Shown: positions 47,553-55,114 of the stretch, piece by piece
How positions within the stretch are numbered: position 1 is the stretch's first letter
Layout of the letters: each line of letters opens with the position of its first letter
Assembly (NCBI GenBank): GCA_017470425.1
Contig: JAFUYT010000034.1
Coordinates: 17,423-81,422 of the forward strand
Reading direction: 5' to 3'
Length of the DNA stretch: 64,000 bases
From: Bacteroidaceae bacterium
Lineage (GTDB): Bacteria; Bacteroidota; Bacteroidia; Bacteroidales; Bacteroidaceae
Position numbers and translations under genes: made by a program
The notes under the pieces: generated by a model
What the model was told of the DNA's origin: nothing
What the model saw: the letters and a program-made list of their open reading frames with translations, nothing else
Database searches by the model: none

Positions 47553-47747
47553 ATGAAAAAGACAGCTTATATCCAACCGAGTTCAGATATAATTGAAGTT
47601 CAGACGGAGACACTCATTGCTGACTCTATGACCATAAACAATGGTAATGCAGACGGCAGTCCCGCTGGTACCAAGCCCTACGAACTGCCCGAGATGGACT
47701 CCTACACCATGCCCACCTCCGGTTGGGACATCTTCGGCGAAGAGTAA
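47553..47747 (+). CDS. Small T9SS-cassette peptide (YIQPS ... WDIF)
   Basis: 64 residues from ATG 47553; an upstream GTG in frame (47523) lacks support. Layout matches the 40533 peptide: KKTAYIQPSSDIIEVQ at the start, Asn/Gly/Ser/Pro-rich middle, GWDIFGEE at the end. It lies 71 bp downstream of a T9SS gene, and a 7-bp hairpin (47507-47526) lies in the gap. No family function is known to me. Confidence 0.65.
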   Translation: MKKTAYIQPSSDIIEVQTETLIADSMTINNGNADGSPAGTKPYELPEMDSYTMPTSGWDIFGEE

Positions 47748-47762
47748 TCCGCTTTATCCCCG

Positions 47763-47828
47763 GTCCCGCGCCTCGCGGCGCGGGACTTTCATAGAAAACA
47801 GAAGCCCCGCCGACTGGCGGGGCTTCTG
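47763..47828. terminator. Double terminator between peptide gene and efp
   Basis: Two hairpins. The first has arms GTCCCGCGC (47763-47771) and complement (47778-47786) followed by TTT. The second is a perfect 13-bp stem, CAGAAGCCCCGCC (47799-47811) with complement at 47816-47828 and a 4-nt loop. They separate convergent genes and can serve both. Confidence 0.82.
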
Positions 47829-47852
47829 TGTGGGAATGGAGTGGGGGAGGGG

Positions 47853-48419
47853 TTATGCCTTGACGCGGCCGAGGTAGCTGCCGTCGCGGGTATCGACCTC
47901 CACGATCTCACCTTCGTTGATGAAGAGGGGCACGCGGATCTCGGCGCCGGTCTCCACGCGGGCGGGCTTCAGCGTGTTGGTGGCGGTGTCGCCCTTCAGG
48001 CCGGGCTCTGTCCAGGTGATGGCCAGCTTCACCTTCACGGGCACGTCGGCATAGAGGACGGTCTCGGTGGAGGCGTCGGTGACGACCTCTACGTTCTCGC
48101 CTTCCTTCATGAAGGCCACGCCGTTGATCTGGTCCTTGGGGATGGGAATCTGCTCGAAGGTCTCGTTGTTCATGAAGATGTAGTCCTCGCCCTCGAGGTA
48201 GAGGAACTGGTAGGAGCGGCGCTCTACGCGCACGTCCTCGAGCTTCTCGCCGATGTTGAAGCGGCGCTCCAGCACGTTGCCGCTGACCACGTCCTTCAGG
48301 GTGGTGCGCATGATGGTGTTACCCTTGCCGGGCTTCACGTGCAGGAAGTCGATGCAGAAATAGAGCTTGCCGTCCATGCGGATGCAGGTGCCCTTCTTGA
48401 TGTCTTGGGAGTTGATCAT
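47853..48419 (-). CDS. efp: Translation elongation factor P
   Basis: 188 residues from the ATG at 48419; the longer frame upstream runs through an AT-rich repeat and the promoter. EF-P binds ribosomes stalled at polyproline and promotes peptide bond formation. The three-domain layout is complete: KOW-like N-terminal domain with the loop VKPGKG, where Lys-32 is the position modified in other species, then two OB-fold domains ending GEIVEVDTRDGSYLGRVKA. Single-gene unit with its own promoter. Confidence 0.95.
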   Translation of the reverse strand: MINSQDIKKGTCIRMDGKLYFCIDFLHVKPGKGNTIMRTTLKDVVSGNVLERRFNIGEKLEDVRVERRSYQFLYLEGEDYIFMNNETFEQIPIPKDQINGVAFMKEGENVEVVTDASTETVLYADVPVKVKLAITWTEPGLKGDTATNTLKPARVETGAEIRVPLFINEGEIVEVDTRDGSYLGRVKA

Positions 48420-48501
48420 AATAATGTATAATTGATAATGTATAACTGATAATGCGTAATTGGGAGGGCGCTTTTGAGGGCGTATCTCTTGAAATCGGGC
48501 G

Positions 48502-48534
48502 CAAAGGTAGTGAAAAATAAGCGAAAAGAACAAA
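48502..48534 (-). promoter_or_regulatory. Promoter of efp
   Basis: On the minus strand: TTTG (48531-48534), 21-nt spacer, TACCTTTG (48502-48509), leaving an ~80-nt AT-rich leader that contains short ATAATGTATAA-type repeats (48420-48455). Confidence 0.7.
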
Positions 48535-48548
48535 AGTTTGGGGAAAAT

Positions 48549-48580
48549 CTTGCGTGAATGAAAAAAAGTACCTACTTTTG
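48549..48580 (+). promoter_or_regulatory. Promoter of rpmH
   Basis: CTTG (48549-48552), 20-nt spacer, TACTTTTG (48573-48580), 45 nt before the rpmH ATG. The -33 box has one mismatch. Confidence 0.65.
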
Positions 48581-48625
48581 CAGCCCGTTAGCCCACTATC
48601 GCAAACAAATAAATGATATAAAGCA

Positions 48626-48781
48626 ATGAAAAGAACATTTCAACCCCACAATCGCAAGAGAAAGAACAAGCACGGTTTCCGTGAACGTATGACCACCGCC
48701 AATGGCCGCCGCGTGCTCGCCGCACGTCGTGCCAAGGGGCGCAAGAAGCTCACCGTCTCCGACGAGCGTCACGGCAAATAA
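48626..48781 (+). CDS. rpmH: 50S ribosomal protein L34
   Basis: 51 residues, highly basic, with the family signature [19 protein letters not shown] and [15 protein letters not shown]. Structural protein of the large ribosomal subunit. It has its own promoter. The PASTA-protein gene starts 91 bp downstream on the same strand; a GC-rich inverted pair (CGGCGCAGATGA / TCATCTGCGCCG type) lies between and may terminate rpmH transcription. Confidence 0.97.
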   Translation: MKRTFQPHNRKRKNKHGFRERMTTANGRRVLAARRAKGRKKLTVSDERHGK

Positions 48782-48872
48782 TAGCGCGGACCGTACACTG
48801 TTGTCGCGGCGCAGATGATACACTCCACAGAATGTGTCATCTGCGCCGCTTGCTTATATAAGTAACATCCTC

Positions 48873-49502
48873 ATGACTATCAAGGAAAAACTGCTCAGCC
48901 CGATCGTATGGGGCAACCTGCTGGCGATGCTGCTGGTGGCGCTACTGCTCCTGCTGGTGCTCTGGAAGGGCATGGGCATCTATACCCACCACGGCGAGAG
49001 CATCGACGTGCCGCAGCTCGTGGGTCTCCAGGAGCGCGATGCGGAGTACCGCCTCAACCAGCTGGGCTTGCAGGCCGTCGTGGTTGATTCTGCCTATAAC
49101 AAGGCGATGGCGCCGGGATGCATCCTGGAACAGACGCCGGCGGCTGGCCGCGCCGTCAAGAGCGGCCGCAATGTCTATCTGACCGTCAACACCGACCACA
49201 TGCCCACCGTGGCGCTCCCCGACCTGATCGAGAACAGCTCGCTGCGCGAGGCGCAGGCGAAGCTCACCGCGATGGGCTTCCGGCTGGCACCCGTGGAGCG
49301 CGTCAGCGGCGAGAAGGACTGGGTGAAAGGCATCAAGAGCGGCGGCCGCAACGTGTATGCGGGTGACCGCGTGCCCATCGATGTGCCGCTGGTGCTGCAG
49401 GTGGGCGGCGACTCCGACGCCTTCGGCAGCATGGATGACCTCCTCGGCGACGACGACCTGACGGAGGAACCGCTGGAGGAGGAAGGCTTAGACCTCGAGT
49501 GA
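48873..49502 (+). CDS. Membrane-anchored PASTA-domain protein
   Basis: 209 residues from the ATG at 48873 (the frame could start at 48834, inside a hairpin-like stretch). One transmembrane helix spans about residues 12-31 (VWGNLLAMLLVALLLLLVLW). Two PASTA-like domains follow in the periplasm (IDVPQLVGLQERDAEYRL and VALPDLIENSSLREAQAKL), then an acidic tail (DDLLGDDDLTEEPLEEEG). PASTA domains often bind peptidoglycan fragments. Position directly before an RluA synthase and ddl is typical of Bacteroidetes and supports a cell-wall link. Only 3 bp separate it from the next gene. Confidence 0.85.
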   Translation: MTIKEKLLSPIVWGNLLAMLLVALLLLLVLWKGMGIYTHHGESIDVPQLVGLQERDAEYRLNQLGLQAVVVDSAYNKAMAPGCILEQTPAAGRAVKSGRNVYLTVNTDHMPTVALPDLIENSSLREAQAKLTAMGFRLAPVERVSGEKDWVKGIKSGGRNVYAGDRVPIDVPLVLQVGGDSDAFGSMDDLLGDDDLTEEPLEEEGLDLE

Positions 49503-49505
49503 CCG

Positions 49506-50609
49506 ATGAGCGACCGAGAGACGATAGAGCCGCTGGCGGAGGTGGAGGCCGAGAGCCTCGACATCGACGATGAGGGCTTAGAGGTGGCGGCCGACGGCAC
49601 GCTCTACGAGCACCGTCGCGTCGTGGCCGACAAGGGGCAGACGCTCCTGCGCGTGGATAAGTTCCTGATGGAACACCTGCGCGACACCAGCCGCGCCCGC
49701 ATCCAGCGCGCCGCCGAGGCGGGCTGCATCCACGTGGGCGGCCGTCCCGTGAAGAGCAACTACAGGGTGAAGCCCCTGGACGTGGTCACGCTCATGCTCG
49801 ACCATCCCCGCATGGAGACGGAGATCGTGGCCGAGGACATACCCCTCGACGTGGTCTATGAGGACCGCGACCTGCTCGTCGTGAACAAGCCCGCAGGGCT
49901 GGTGGTGCACCCCGGCGTGGGCAACTACACGGGCACGCTCGTGAACGCGCTGGCATGGCACCTGCGGGAGGACCCGCGATACAACCCCAACGACCCCGGC
50001 GTGGGGCTCGTGCATAGGATTGACAAGGACACGAGCGGTCTGCTCGTGGTGGCGAAGACGCCGGAGGCCAAGACCGACCTCTGCCATCAGTTCTTCGTCA
50101 AGAGCACGAAGCGGCTGTACAACGCCCTCGTATGGGGCGCCTTCGAGGCCGCGGAGGGCAGGATAGAGGGCAACATCGCCCGTGACCCGCGCGACCGTCA
50201 GCGCATGACAGTGTTCCCGCCGGAGAGCGAGGTCGGCAAGCCCGCCGTCACGCACTGGCGGGTGCTGGAGGCCTTCGGGCCGGTGACGTGGGTGGAGTGC
50301 CGCTTGGAGACGGGGCGCACCCATCAGATCCGCGCCCACATGAAGCACATCGGCCACCCGCTGTTCGCCGACGAGCGCTACGGCGGCTTCGAGATCCTGC
50401 GCGGCCAGCCCACGGCCAAGTATAAGGCTTTCGTCCAGAACGCCTTCGACCTCTGCCCCCGTCAGGCGCTGCACGCCCGCACCCTCGGCTTCCGCCATCC
50501 CCGCACGGGCGAGGAGATGTACTTCGAGAGCGAGCTGCCGGAGGATTTGACATTGTTACTCAAGAAATGGGAGCAGACCCGGACCCTCCCCCCTGCCCCT
50601 ACCTTATAG
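49506..50609 (+). CDS. RluA-family 23S rRNA pseudouridine synthase (RluD-like)
   Basis: 367 residues. An N-terminal S4 RNA-binding domain spans about residues 45-95 (LLRVDKFLMEHL ... IHVGGRPVKSNYRVKPLD). The catalytic motif HRIDKDTSGLLVVAKT starts at residue 170 with catalytic Asp-173. The C-terminal motif GRTHQIRAHMKHIGHPLFAD is also present. It converts uridines to pseudouridine in rRNA; the RluC/RluD-type target is inferred, not shown. The last ~9 residues (RTLPPAPTL) and the stop codon are encoded by a dispersed C-rich repeat, so the original C-terminus may have been slightly different. Confidence 0.92.
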   Translation: MSDRETIEPLAEVEAESLDIDDEGLEVAADGTLYEHRRVVADKGQTLLRVDKFLMEHLRDTSRARIQRAAEAGCIHVGGRPVKSNYRVKPLDVVTLMLDHPRMETEIVAEDIPLDVVYEDRDLLVVNKPAGLVVHPGVGNYTGTLVNALAWHLREDPRYNPNDPGVGLVHRIDKDTSGLLVVAKTPEAKTDLCHQFFVKSTKRLYNALVWGAFEAAEGRIEGNIARDPRDRQRMTVFPPESEVGKPAVTHWRVLEAFGPVTWVECRLETGRTHQIRAHMKHIGHPLFADERYGGFEILRGQPTAKYKAFVQNAFDLCPRQALHARTLGFRHPRTGEEMYFESELPEDLTLLLKKWEQTRTLPPAPTL

Positions 50610-50748
50610 GGAGGGGAGTATATACCTTTCAGGAATATAAATACACCTTTATTATATAAAAGAAATACAGAGAGATACAAATGGAAAAGAATACATCAAG
50701 TCAACAACATACTACTCCCTCCCTCATGGGGAGGGCGGGGGGAGAGTC
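50581..50748. repeat. Inverted pair of a C/G-rich dispersed repeat
   Basis: Copy 1 (50581-50619) begins GGACCCTCCCCCC and ends AGGGAGGGGAGT. Copy 2 (50714-50748) is its reverse complement with a few changes. Copy 1 provides the 3' end of the pseudouridine synthase gene, copy 2 lies in the 5' coding region of ddl, and the gap between (~95 bp) is AT-rich. Such a pair could form a stem across the gene boundary. Confidence 0.75.
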
Positions 50749-51763
50749 CGGTGGTGCCAAGTCTCCCATCATTGCCATCGTCTGCGGTGGCGACAGTTCA
50801 GAGCACGACGTTTCGTTGCGCAGTGCTCAAGGCATATACAGCTTTATAGATAAGGAGCGTTTTGAGGTCTATATCGTAGAGCTGAAAGGCTTGACGTGGG
50901 AGGCTCATCTGGATGGCGACAAGCGTGTCCCAGTCAGTCGCGAAGATTTCTCGTTCAAGGCAGGTCGCCGCATGGTGCGCCCCGACTTCGCCTACATCAC
51001 CATCCACGGCACGCCGGGCGAGGACGGCATCCTACAGGGCTACTTCGACCTCATCCGCCTGCCCTACAGCACCAGTGGCGTGCTCGTGGAGGCGATGACG
51101 TTCAACAAGTTCACGCTGAACCAGTACCTGAAGGGCTTCGGCGTGAGCGTCTCGGAGAGCCTGGTGGTGCGCCGCGGCCACGAGGACCTGGTGACCGACG
51201 CCGAGATCCTCGACCATATCGGCCTGCCCTGCTTCGTGAAGCCCAATGCGGGCGGCAGCAGCTTCGGCGTGACGAAGGTGAAGACGCTCGAACAGCTGCG
51301 CCCCGCCATCGCACTGGCCATGCAGGAGAGCGACGAGGTGATGGTGGAGGCCTTCATGCCCGGCACGGAGCTGACCTGCGGCATCTACAAGACGGCCGCC
51401 GGAGGACATGTCTTCCCCGTCACCGAGGTGGTGACCCACAACGAGTTCTTCGACTACGACGCGAAGTACAACGGCGCCGTCGATGAGATCACGCCCGCCC
51501 GCATCAGCGATGACCTCCGCGACCGCGTGCAGGCCCTCACCAGTGCCATCTACGACATCCTGGGCTGCTCCGGCATCATCCGCATCGACTACATCGTCAC
51601 GAAGGTGACCGGCGAGGACGGCCGTGAGCGCGAACGCATCAACATGCTCGAGATCAACACCACGCCCGGCATGACCGCCACCAGCTTCATCCCCCAGCAG
51701 GTGCGCGCCGCCGGGCTGGACATCAAGGATGTGCTCACGGAGATCATAGAAGACAAGCTATGA
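50681..51763 (+). CDS. ddl: D-alanine--D-alanine ligase
   Basis: 360 residues. ATP-dependent synthesis of the D-Ala-D-Ala dipeptide for peptidoglycan. Motifs: IAIVCGGDSSEHDVSLRSA (residues ~29-47), CFVKPNAGGSSFGVTKVK (~185-202) for ATP binding, and EINTTPGMTATSFIPQQ (~325) for metal and substrate binding. The first ~27 residues (TPSLMGRAGGESGGAK) are not part of the family and are encoded by a dispersed repeat; a GTG at 50754 would give a more usual N-terminus. It ends in a 4-bp overlap with the acyltransferase gene. Confidence 0.95.
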   Translation: MEKNTSSQQHTTPSLMGRAGGESGGAKSPIIAIVCGGDSSEHDVSLRSAQGIYSFIDKERFEVYIVELKGLTWEAHLDGDKRVPVSREDFSFKAGRRMVRPDFAYITIHGTPGEDGILQGYFDLIRLPYSTSGVLVEAMTFNKFTLNQYLKGFGVSVSESLVVRRGHEDLVTDAEILDHIGLPCFVKPNAGGSSFGVTKVKTLEQLRPAIALAMQESDEVMVEAFMPGTELTCGIYKTAAGGHVFPVTEVVTHNEFFDYDAKYNGAVDEITPARISDDLRDRVQALTSAIYDILGCSGIIRIDYIVTKVTGEDGRERERINMLEINTTPGMTATSFIPQQVRAAGLDIKDVLTEIIEDKL

Positions 51764-52926
51764 ATGAATTTGACTCAATCCGCCCCTACAACCCCGACGA
51801 GGTGCCGGGTGCCATCGACAGCCTGCTCCACGACCGTCAGTTCTCGCGCATCCTCAAGGGGATGGTGCCGTTCCTGCCGGTGAGCGTGAGCCGCGGCGTG
51901 CTGCGCCTGGCCTCCGTGGGCGTGCACACGACGCTGGACTTCCAGCTGCGGTTCATGAAGCCCATCGTGAAGTATGTCCTGCGGCGCTGTGCCACAGGCT
52001 ACTCCTTCGCCTACGACGGCATCGCCCCCGGCCCCGGGCGCTATACCTTCATCAGCAACCACCGCGACATCGTCCTCGACAGCGCCATCCTGGACGTGAT
52101 GCTCTACGAGGCCAAGTTCCCGACGACGTGCGAGATCGCCATCGGCGACAACCTGCTCATCTACCCCTGGATCAAGACGCTCGTGCGCCTGAACAAGGCG
52201 TTCATCGTGCAGCGCTCCTTGGCGATGCGCGAGATGCTGAACGCCAGCCAGGTCATGAGTCGCTATATGCACTACGCCGTGGGCGAGAAGCATGAGAACA
52301 TCTGGATCGCCCAGCGCGAGGGTCGTGCCAAGGACAGCGGCGACCGCACGCAGGACTCCATCCTGAAGATGATGGTGATGGGCGGCGAGGGCTCCGTTAT
52401 CGACCGTCTCAAGGATCTCCATCTGGTGCCGCTGGCGCTGTCCTACGAATACGACCCCTGTGACTACCTCAAGGCGAAGGAGTTCCAGCAGAAGCGCGAC
52501 GTCGCGGGCTTCAAGAAGAGCCGCCAGGACGACCTCGACAACATGCGGACAGGCATCTTCGGCCAGAAGGGCCACGTTCATTTCGAGGCGGCGCCCTGCA
52601 TCGATGCGTGGCTCGACGGTCTCGACCCCGCGATGCCGAAGGCCGAGCTCTTCCCCCTCGTGGCCCAGCACATCGACCACGAGATCCACCGCAACTACCG
52701 CCTCTACGGCTCCAACCGTGCCGCCCTCGATATGCTGGAGGGGACGTCGGTTCATGCCAGCGCCACGGAGCGTGCCGCCTTCGAGAAATACCTCTCTGCC
52801 CGCCTCGACCTCGCTGCCGAGGCACTCCGCAAGGAGGGTCTCCAACCCGACACCGACTTCCTGCGCGAGCGGATACTCACGATGTATGCCAATCCGGCGG
52901 AAAATAAGTTGAGAGTTGAAAGTTGA
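51760..52926 (+). CDS. PlsC-type 1-acylglycerol-3-phosphate acyltransferase
   Basis: 388 residues, longer than the classic ~240-residue PlsC but typical of the Bacteroidetes version next to ddl. The acyltransferase motif NHRDIVLDSAIL (His and Asp of the NHxxxxD box) lies near residue 100, and the second box IWIAQREGRAKDS near 185-197 replaces the usual FPEGTRS. It probably transfers an acyl chain in phospholipid or lipid A-related synthesis at the inner membrane. It is coupled to ddl by an ATGA overlap. The last residues (KLRVES) and the stop codon are contributed by a short GTTGAGAGTTGAAAGTT repeat. Confidence 0.85.
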   Translation: MNEFDSIRPYNPDEVPGAIDSLLHDRQFSRILKGMVPFLPVSVSRGVLRLASVGVHTTLDFQLRFMKPIVKYVLRRCATGYSFAYDGIAPGPGRYTFISNHRDIVLDSAILDVMLYEAKFPTTCEIAIGDNLLIYPWIKTLVRLNKAFIVQRSLAMREMLNASQVMSRYMHYAVGEKHENIWIAQREGRAKDSGDRTQDSILKMMVMGGEGSVIDRLKDLHLVPLALSYEYDPCDYLKAKEFQQKRDVAGFKKSRQDDLDNMRTGIFGQKGHVHFEAAPCIDAWLDGLDPAMPKAELFPLVAQHIDHEIHRNYRLYGSNRAALDMLEGTSVHASATERAAFEKYLSARLDLAAEALRKEGLQPDTDFLRERILTMYANPAENKLRVES

Positions 52927-52930
52927 GAGT
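52908..52930. repeat. AGTTGA-type dispersed repeat at acyltransferase 3' end
   Basis: Short degenerate tandem of GTTGAGA/GTTGAAA. Relatives lie at 61855-61880, 61968-61992 and 62728-62774 (as complement) and, within coding sequence, at 40311-40344. Confidence 0.6.
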
Positions 52931-52984
52931 CCTCCAAGTATGGAGCGAATAAATTCGAGCGGAAAGATGAAAGTTTAAAGTGCC

Positions 52985-53653
52985 ATGCGTAGCCATTGTC
53001 CATTGTCCATTTTCCATTGTCCATTTTCCATTGTCCTCGCCCTGGCGCTGACGATGTCCTCCTGTTCCTCCTCGGAGAATGAGGAGGAAGGGTTCCCGGC
53101 ACTCATCACGGAGATGGGGCTGTTGCGCGTGGGCGCCTCGACGGCGGACGTCACGCTGCTCACGGATGGCGGCCATGCCTACCGCGTCAGCACCGAGATA
53201 GAGGGCTTGAAGCCCAATGCCTTGGCGCGCTGCCTCTGCGGCTACGTGCTCCAGGACGAGGGCACTGTGGAGGTGCGGACGCTCTCCGGCGTGGGCATCC
53301 TCCCCGACTGCACGGAGCTGGACGTGCCCTACCGCGACCCCGTGGGTGCCGTCAGCGCATGGATGGGCGGCGGCTTCGTCAACCTGCATCTCCTCAAGAA
53401 GACACAGGGTGCCGACCACCAGTGGGGCTTCCTCCTCGACGATCAGCACCCGAACGTCGCCGGAGGCACGACCTACGAGGTGTCGCTCTTCCACCGTCAG
53501 GGCGACGACCCCGCAGCCTACAGCACCGACATCTACTTCAGCCTCTCGCAGGACTCCCTCTCCAGGACGCGCACCACGGCAGACTCACTCCTCCTTACCG
53601 TTCACACCTTCGAGGCGCAGCCCCACCGCTGGCGCTTCGGATTAACACCCTGA
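52985..53653 (+). CDS. NigD-like lipoprotein
   Basis: 222 residues. The N-terminus is a lipoprotein signal (hydrophobic LSIFHCPFSIVLALALT, then MSSC with Cys-27 as the likely lipidated residue). The body is a two-part beta-rich protein ending in a segment (STDIYFSLSQDSL ... WRFGLTP) that fits the C-terminal domain of NigD-like proteins of Bacteroides, whose biochemical role is not established. The signal peptide is largely encoded by a CCATTGT/CCATTTT tandem repeat (52993-53036), so either the repeat was recruited as a signal sequence or it inserted into one. Confidence 0.7.
   Translation: MRSHCPLSIFHCPFSIVLALALTMSSCSSSENEEEGFPALITEMGLLRVGASTADVTLLTDGGHAYRVSTEIEGLKPNALARCLCGYVLQDEGTVEVRTLSGVGILPDCTELDVPYRDPVGAVSAWMGGGFVNLHLLKKTQGADHQWGFLLDDQHPNVAGGTTYEVSLFHRQGDDPAAYSTDIYFSLSQDSLSRTRTTADSLLLTVHTFEAQPHRWRFGLTP
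52993..53036 (+). repeat. CCATTGT/CCATTTT tandem repeat encoding a signal peptide
   Basis: Six consecutive 7-8 bp units starting CCATT (CCATTGT, CCATTGT, CCATTTT, CCATTGT, CCATTTT, CCATTGTCC). Read in frame they encode PLSIFHCPFSIVL, the hydrophobic core of the NigD-like lipoprotein signal. Confidence 0.85.
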
Positions 53654-53685
53654 CCGAACCGTCTTACATCACCCCGTATAGCGTT

Positions 53686-54831
53686 ATGAAACACCGTCAC
53701 CTCCACATTGGCTTCGACGCCAAGCGCGCAGCGCAGAACAAGACAGGCCTGGGCAACTACAGCCGCTTCGTCGTGCGGGGCCTCGCCCACTGGGCTCCCA
53801 CCCTCCGCCTCCACCTCTGTATCCCCGACCCGCGCCGCTCCAAGGCCCTCGACGGTGTCGATAAGCTGGCGGCGGTCACGATGCAGTTCCCGAAGACCGC
53901 CTTCTGGCGCCTCTGCAAGCAGCTCTGGCGGCAGTGGGGCGTCGTCGCCGACCTGAAGGCCAAGAAGGTGCAGCTCTACCACGGCCTGACGGGAGAGCTC
54001 CCGCTGGGCCTGCGCCGCGCCGGCATCAAGAGCGTCGTGACCATCCACGACCTGATCTTCCTGCGCTTCCCGCAGTACTACTCCGTCATCGACCGATGGA
54101 TCTACCGGTGGAAGATGCGCTCCGCCTGTCGGCGTGCCGACCGCGTAATCGCCGTGAGCGAGTGCACGAAGCGCGACATCATCCGCTTCTTCGGCACCCC
54201 CGAGGAGAAGATCAGCGTCCTCTACCAGGGCTGCGACGAGCAGTTCCGCCAGCCCGCCACCGAGAACCATAAGCGTGCCGTCCGCCAGCGCTACCGCCTG
54301 CCCGAGCGCTTCATCCTCTACGTGGGCAGCATCGAGGAGCGTAAGAACCTGATGCTGCTGGCCGAGGCACTCACGCTGCTGGACGACAAGGACATCACCG
54401 TCATCGCCCTCGGGCATAAGACCCGCTATGCCCAGCGCGTGCGTAAGTTCGCCGATGCCCACGGCCTCGCCCGCCGCTTCCGCATGATCAGCGGCGTGGG
54501 CTTCGCCGACCTCCCCGCGTTCTATCAGCTGGCCACGCTCTTCGTCTATCCCTCGCGCTTCGAGGGCTTCGGCATCCCCTTGCAGGAGGCGCTGTGCAGC
54601 GGTGTGCCCGTCATCGGGTGCACCGGTTCGAGTCTCGAGGAGGCCGGAGGCCCCGACAGCCTCTATGTCGATCCCGACGACGCCCCCGCCCTCGCCGCCG
54701 CCATCACCCGTGTCCTCGGCGACGAGGCGTTGCGCAGCCACATGATCGAGGCCGGCCACCGCTACGCCGACGCCTTCACCGAGCAACTCCTCACCGACCA
54801 GCTCCAGCACCTCTACTCCAACATCCTCTGA
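53686..54831 (+). CDS. GT4-family glycosyltransferase
   Basis: 381 residues from the ATG at 53686; the frame is open further upstream but that part overlaps the lipoprotein gene in another frame. GT-B fold with an N-terminal acceptor domain beginning HIGFDAKRAAQNKTGLGNYS and the retaining GT4 nucleotide-sugar site EGFGIPLQE (E-x7-E) near 287-295, followed by GVPVIGCTGSSLEEAGG. Likely transfers mannose or glucose to a cell-surface glycan; donor and acceptor are not readable from sequence. No other glycan genes adjoin it. Confidence 0.88.
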   Translation: MKHRHLHIGFDAKRAAQNKTGLGNYSRFVVRGLAHWAPTLRLHLCIPDPRRSKALDGVDKLAAVTMQFPKTAFWRLCKQLWRQWGVVADLKAKKVQLYHGLTGELPLGLRRAGIKSVVTIHDLIFLRFPQYYSVIDRWIYRWKMRSACRRADRVIAVSECTKRDIIRFFGTPEEKISVLYQGCDEQFRQPATENHKRAVRQRYRLPERFILYVGSIEERKNLMLLAEALTLLDDKDITVIALGHKTRYAQRVRKFADAHGLARRFRMISGVGFADLPAFYQLATLFVYPSRFEGFGIPLQEALCSGVPVIGCTGSSLEEAGGPDSLYVDPDDAPALAAAITRVLGDEALRSHMIEAGHRYADAFTEQLLTDQLQHLYSNIL

Positions 54832-54898
54832 CCCCGCCCCATACCGGCGCAGGGGCTGCGCAGTTTCGTCCTACTTCATGAAAGATTTATGCTATAAA

Positions 54899-54930
54899 TT
54901 TGGAGAATTACAAAAAACTTCGTTAATTTG
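54899..54930 (+). promoter_or_regulatory. Promoter of the 54955 module
   Basis: TTTG (54899-54902), 20-nt spacer, TTAATTTG (54923-54930): one mismatch from the -7 consensus. 24 nt to the ATG. Confidence 0.6.
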
Positions 54931-54954
54931 CAGCCGAAATAAAAAAGAATAAAC

Positions 54955-55092
54955 ATGGAAACTTTTACGAGAACACGCGAAGAGGTTCGTGCAGCTTTCA
55001 GAAAGTATATGCATGAGAAGAGAAAGGAAAACGAAGCGGCTCAAATCAGGCTTCAGGTATTTCACGATAAAATCTTGGCAGGGGTAATCTGA
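54955..55092 (+). CDS. Small charged protein of accessory module
   Basis: 45 residues, helical and highly charged (TRTREEVRAAFRKYMHEKRK). Preceded by a promoter and followed 22 bp later by the frameshifted gene at 55115. Size, charge and position are antitoxin-like, but no family is recognised. Confidence 0.6.
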   Translation: METFTRTREEVRAAFRKYMHEKRKENEAAQIRLQVFHDKILAGVI

Positions 55093-55114
55093 TTACCACT
55101 GCCTTTTTCTAACG

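Noticed and set aside
47841-48431. 196-codon plus-strand ORF opposite efp
   Set aside because: It is an exact antisense shadow of the well-supported efp gene.
53359-53685. N-terminal extension of the glycosyltransferase frame
   Set aside because: It overlaps the lipoprotein gene in another frame and is proline/arginine-rich shadow sequence; the ATG at 53686 begins the conserved GT4 start.
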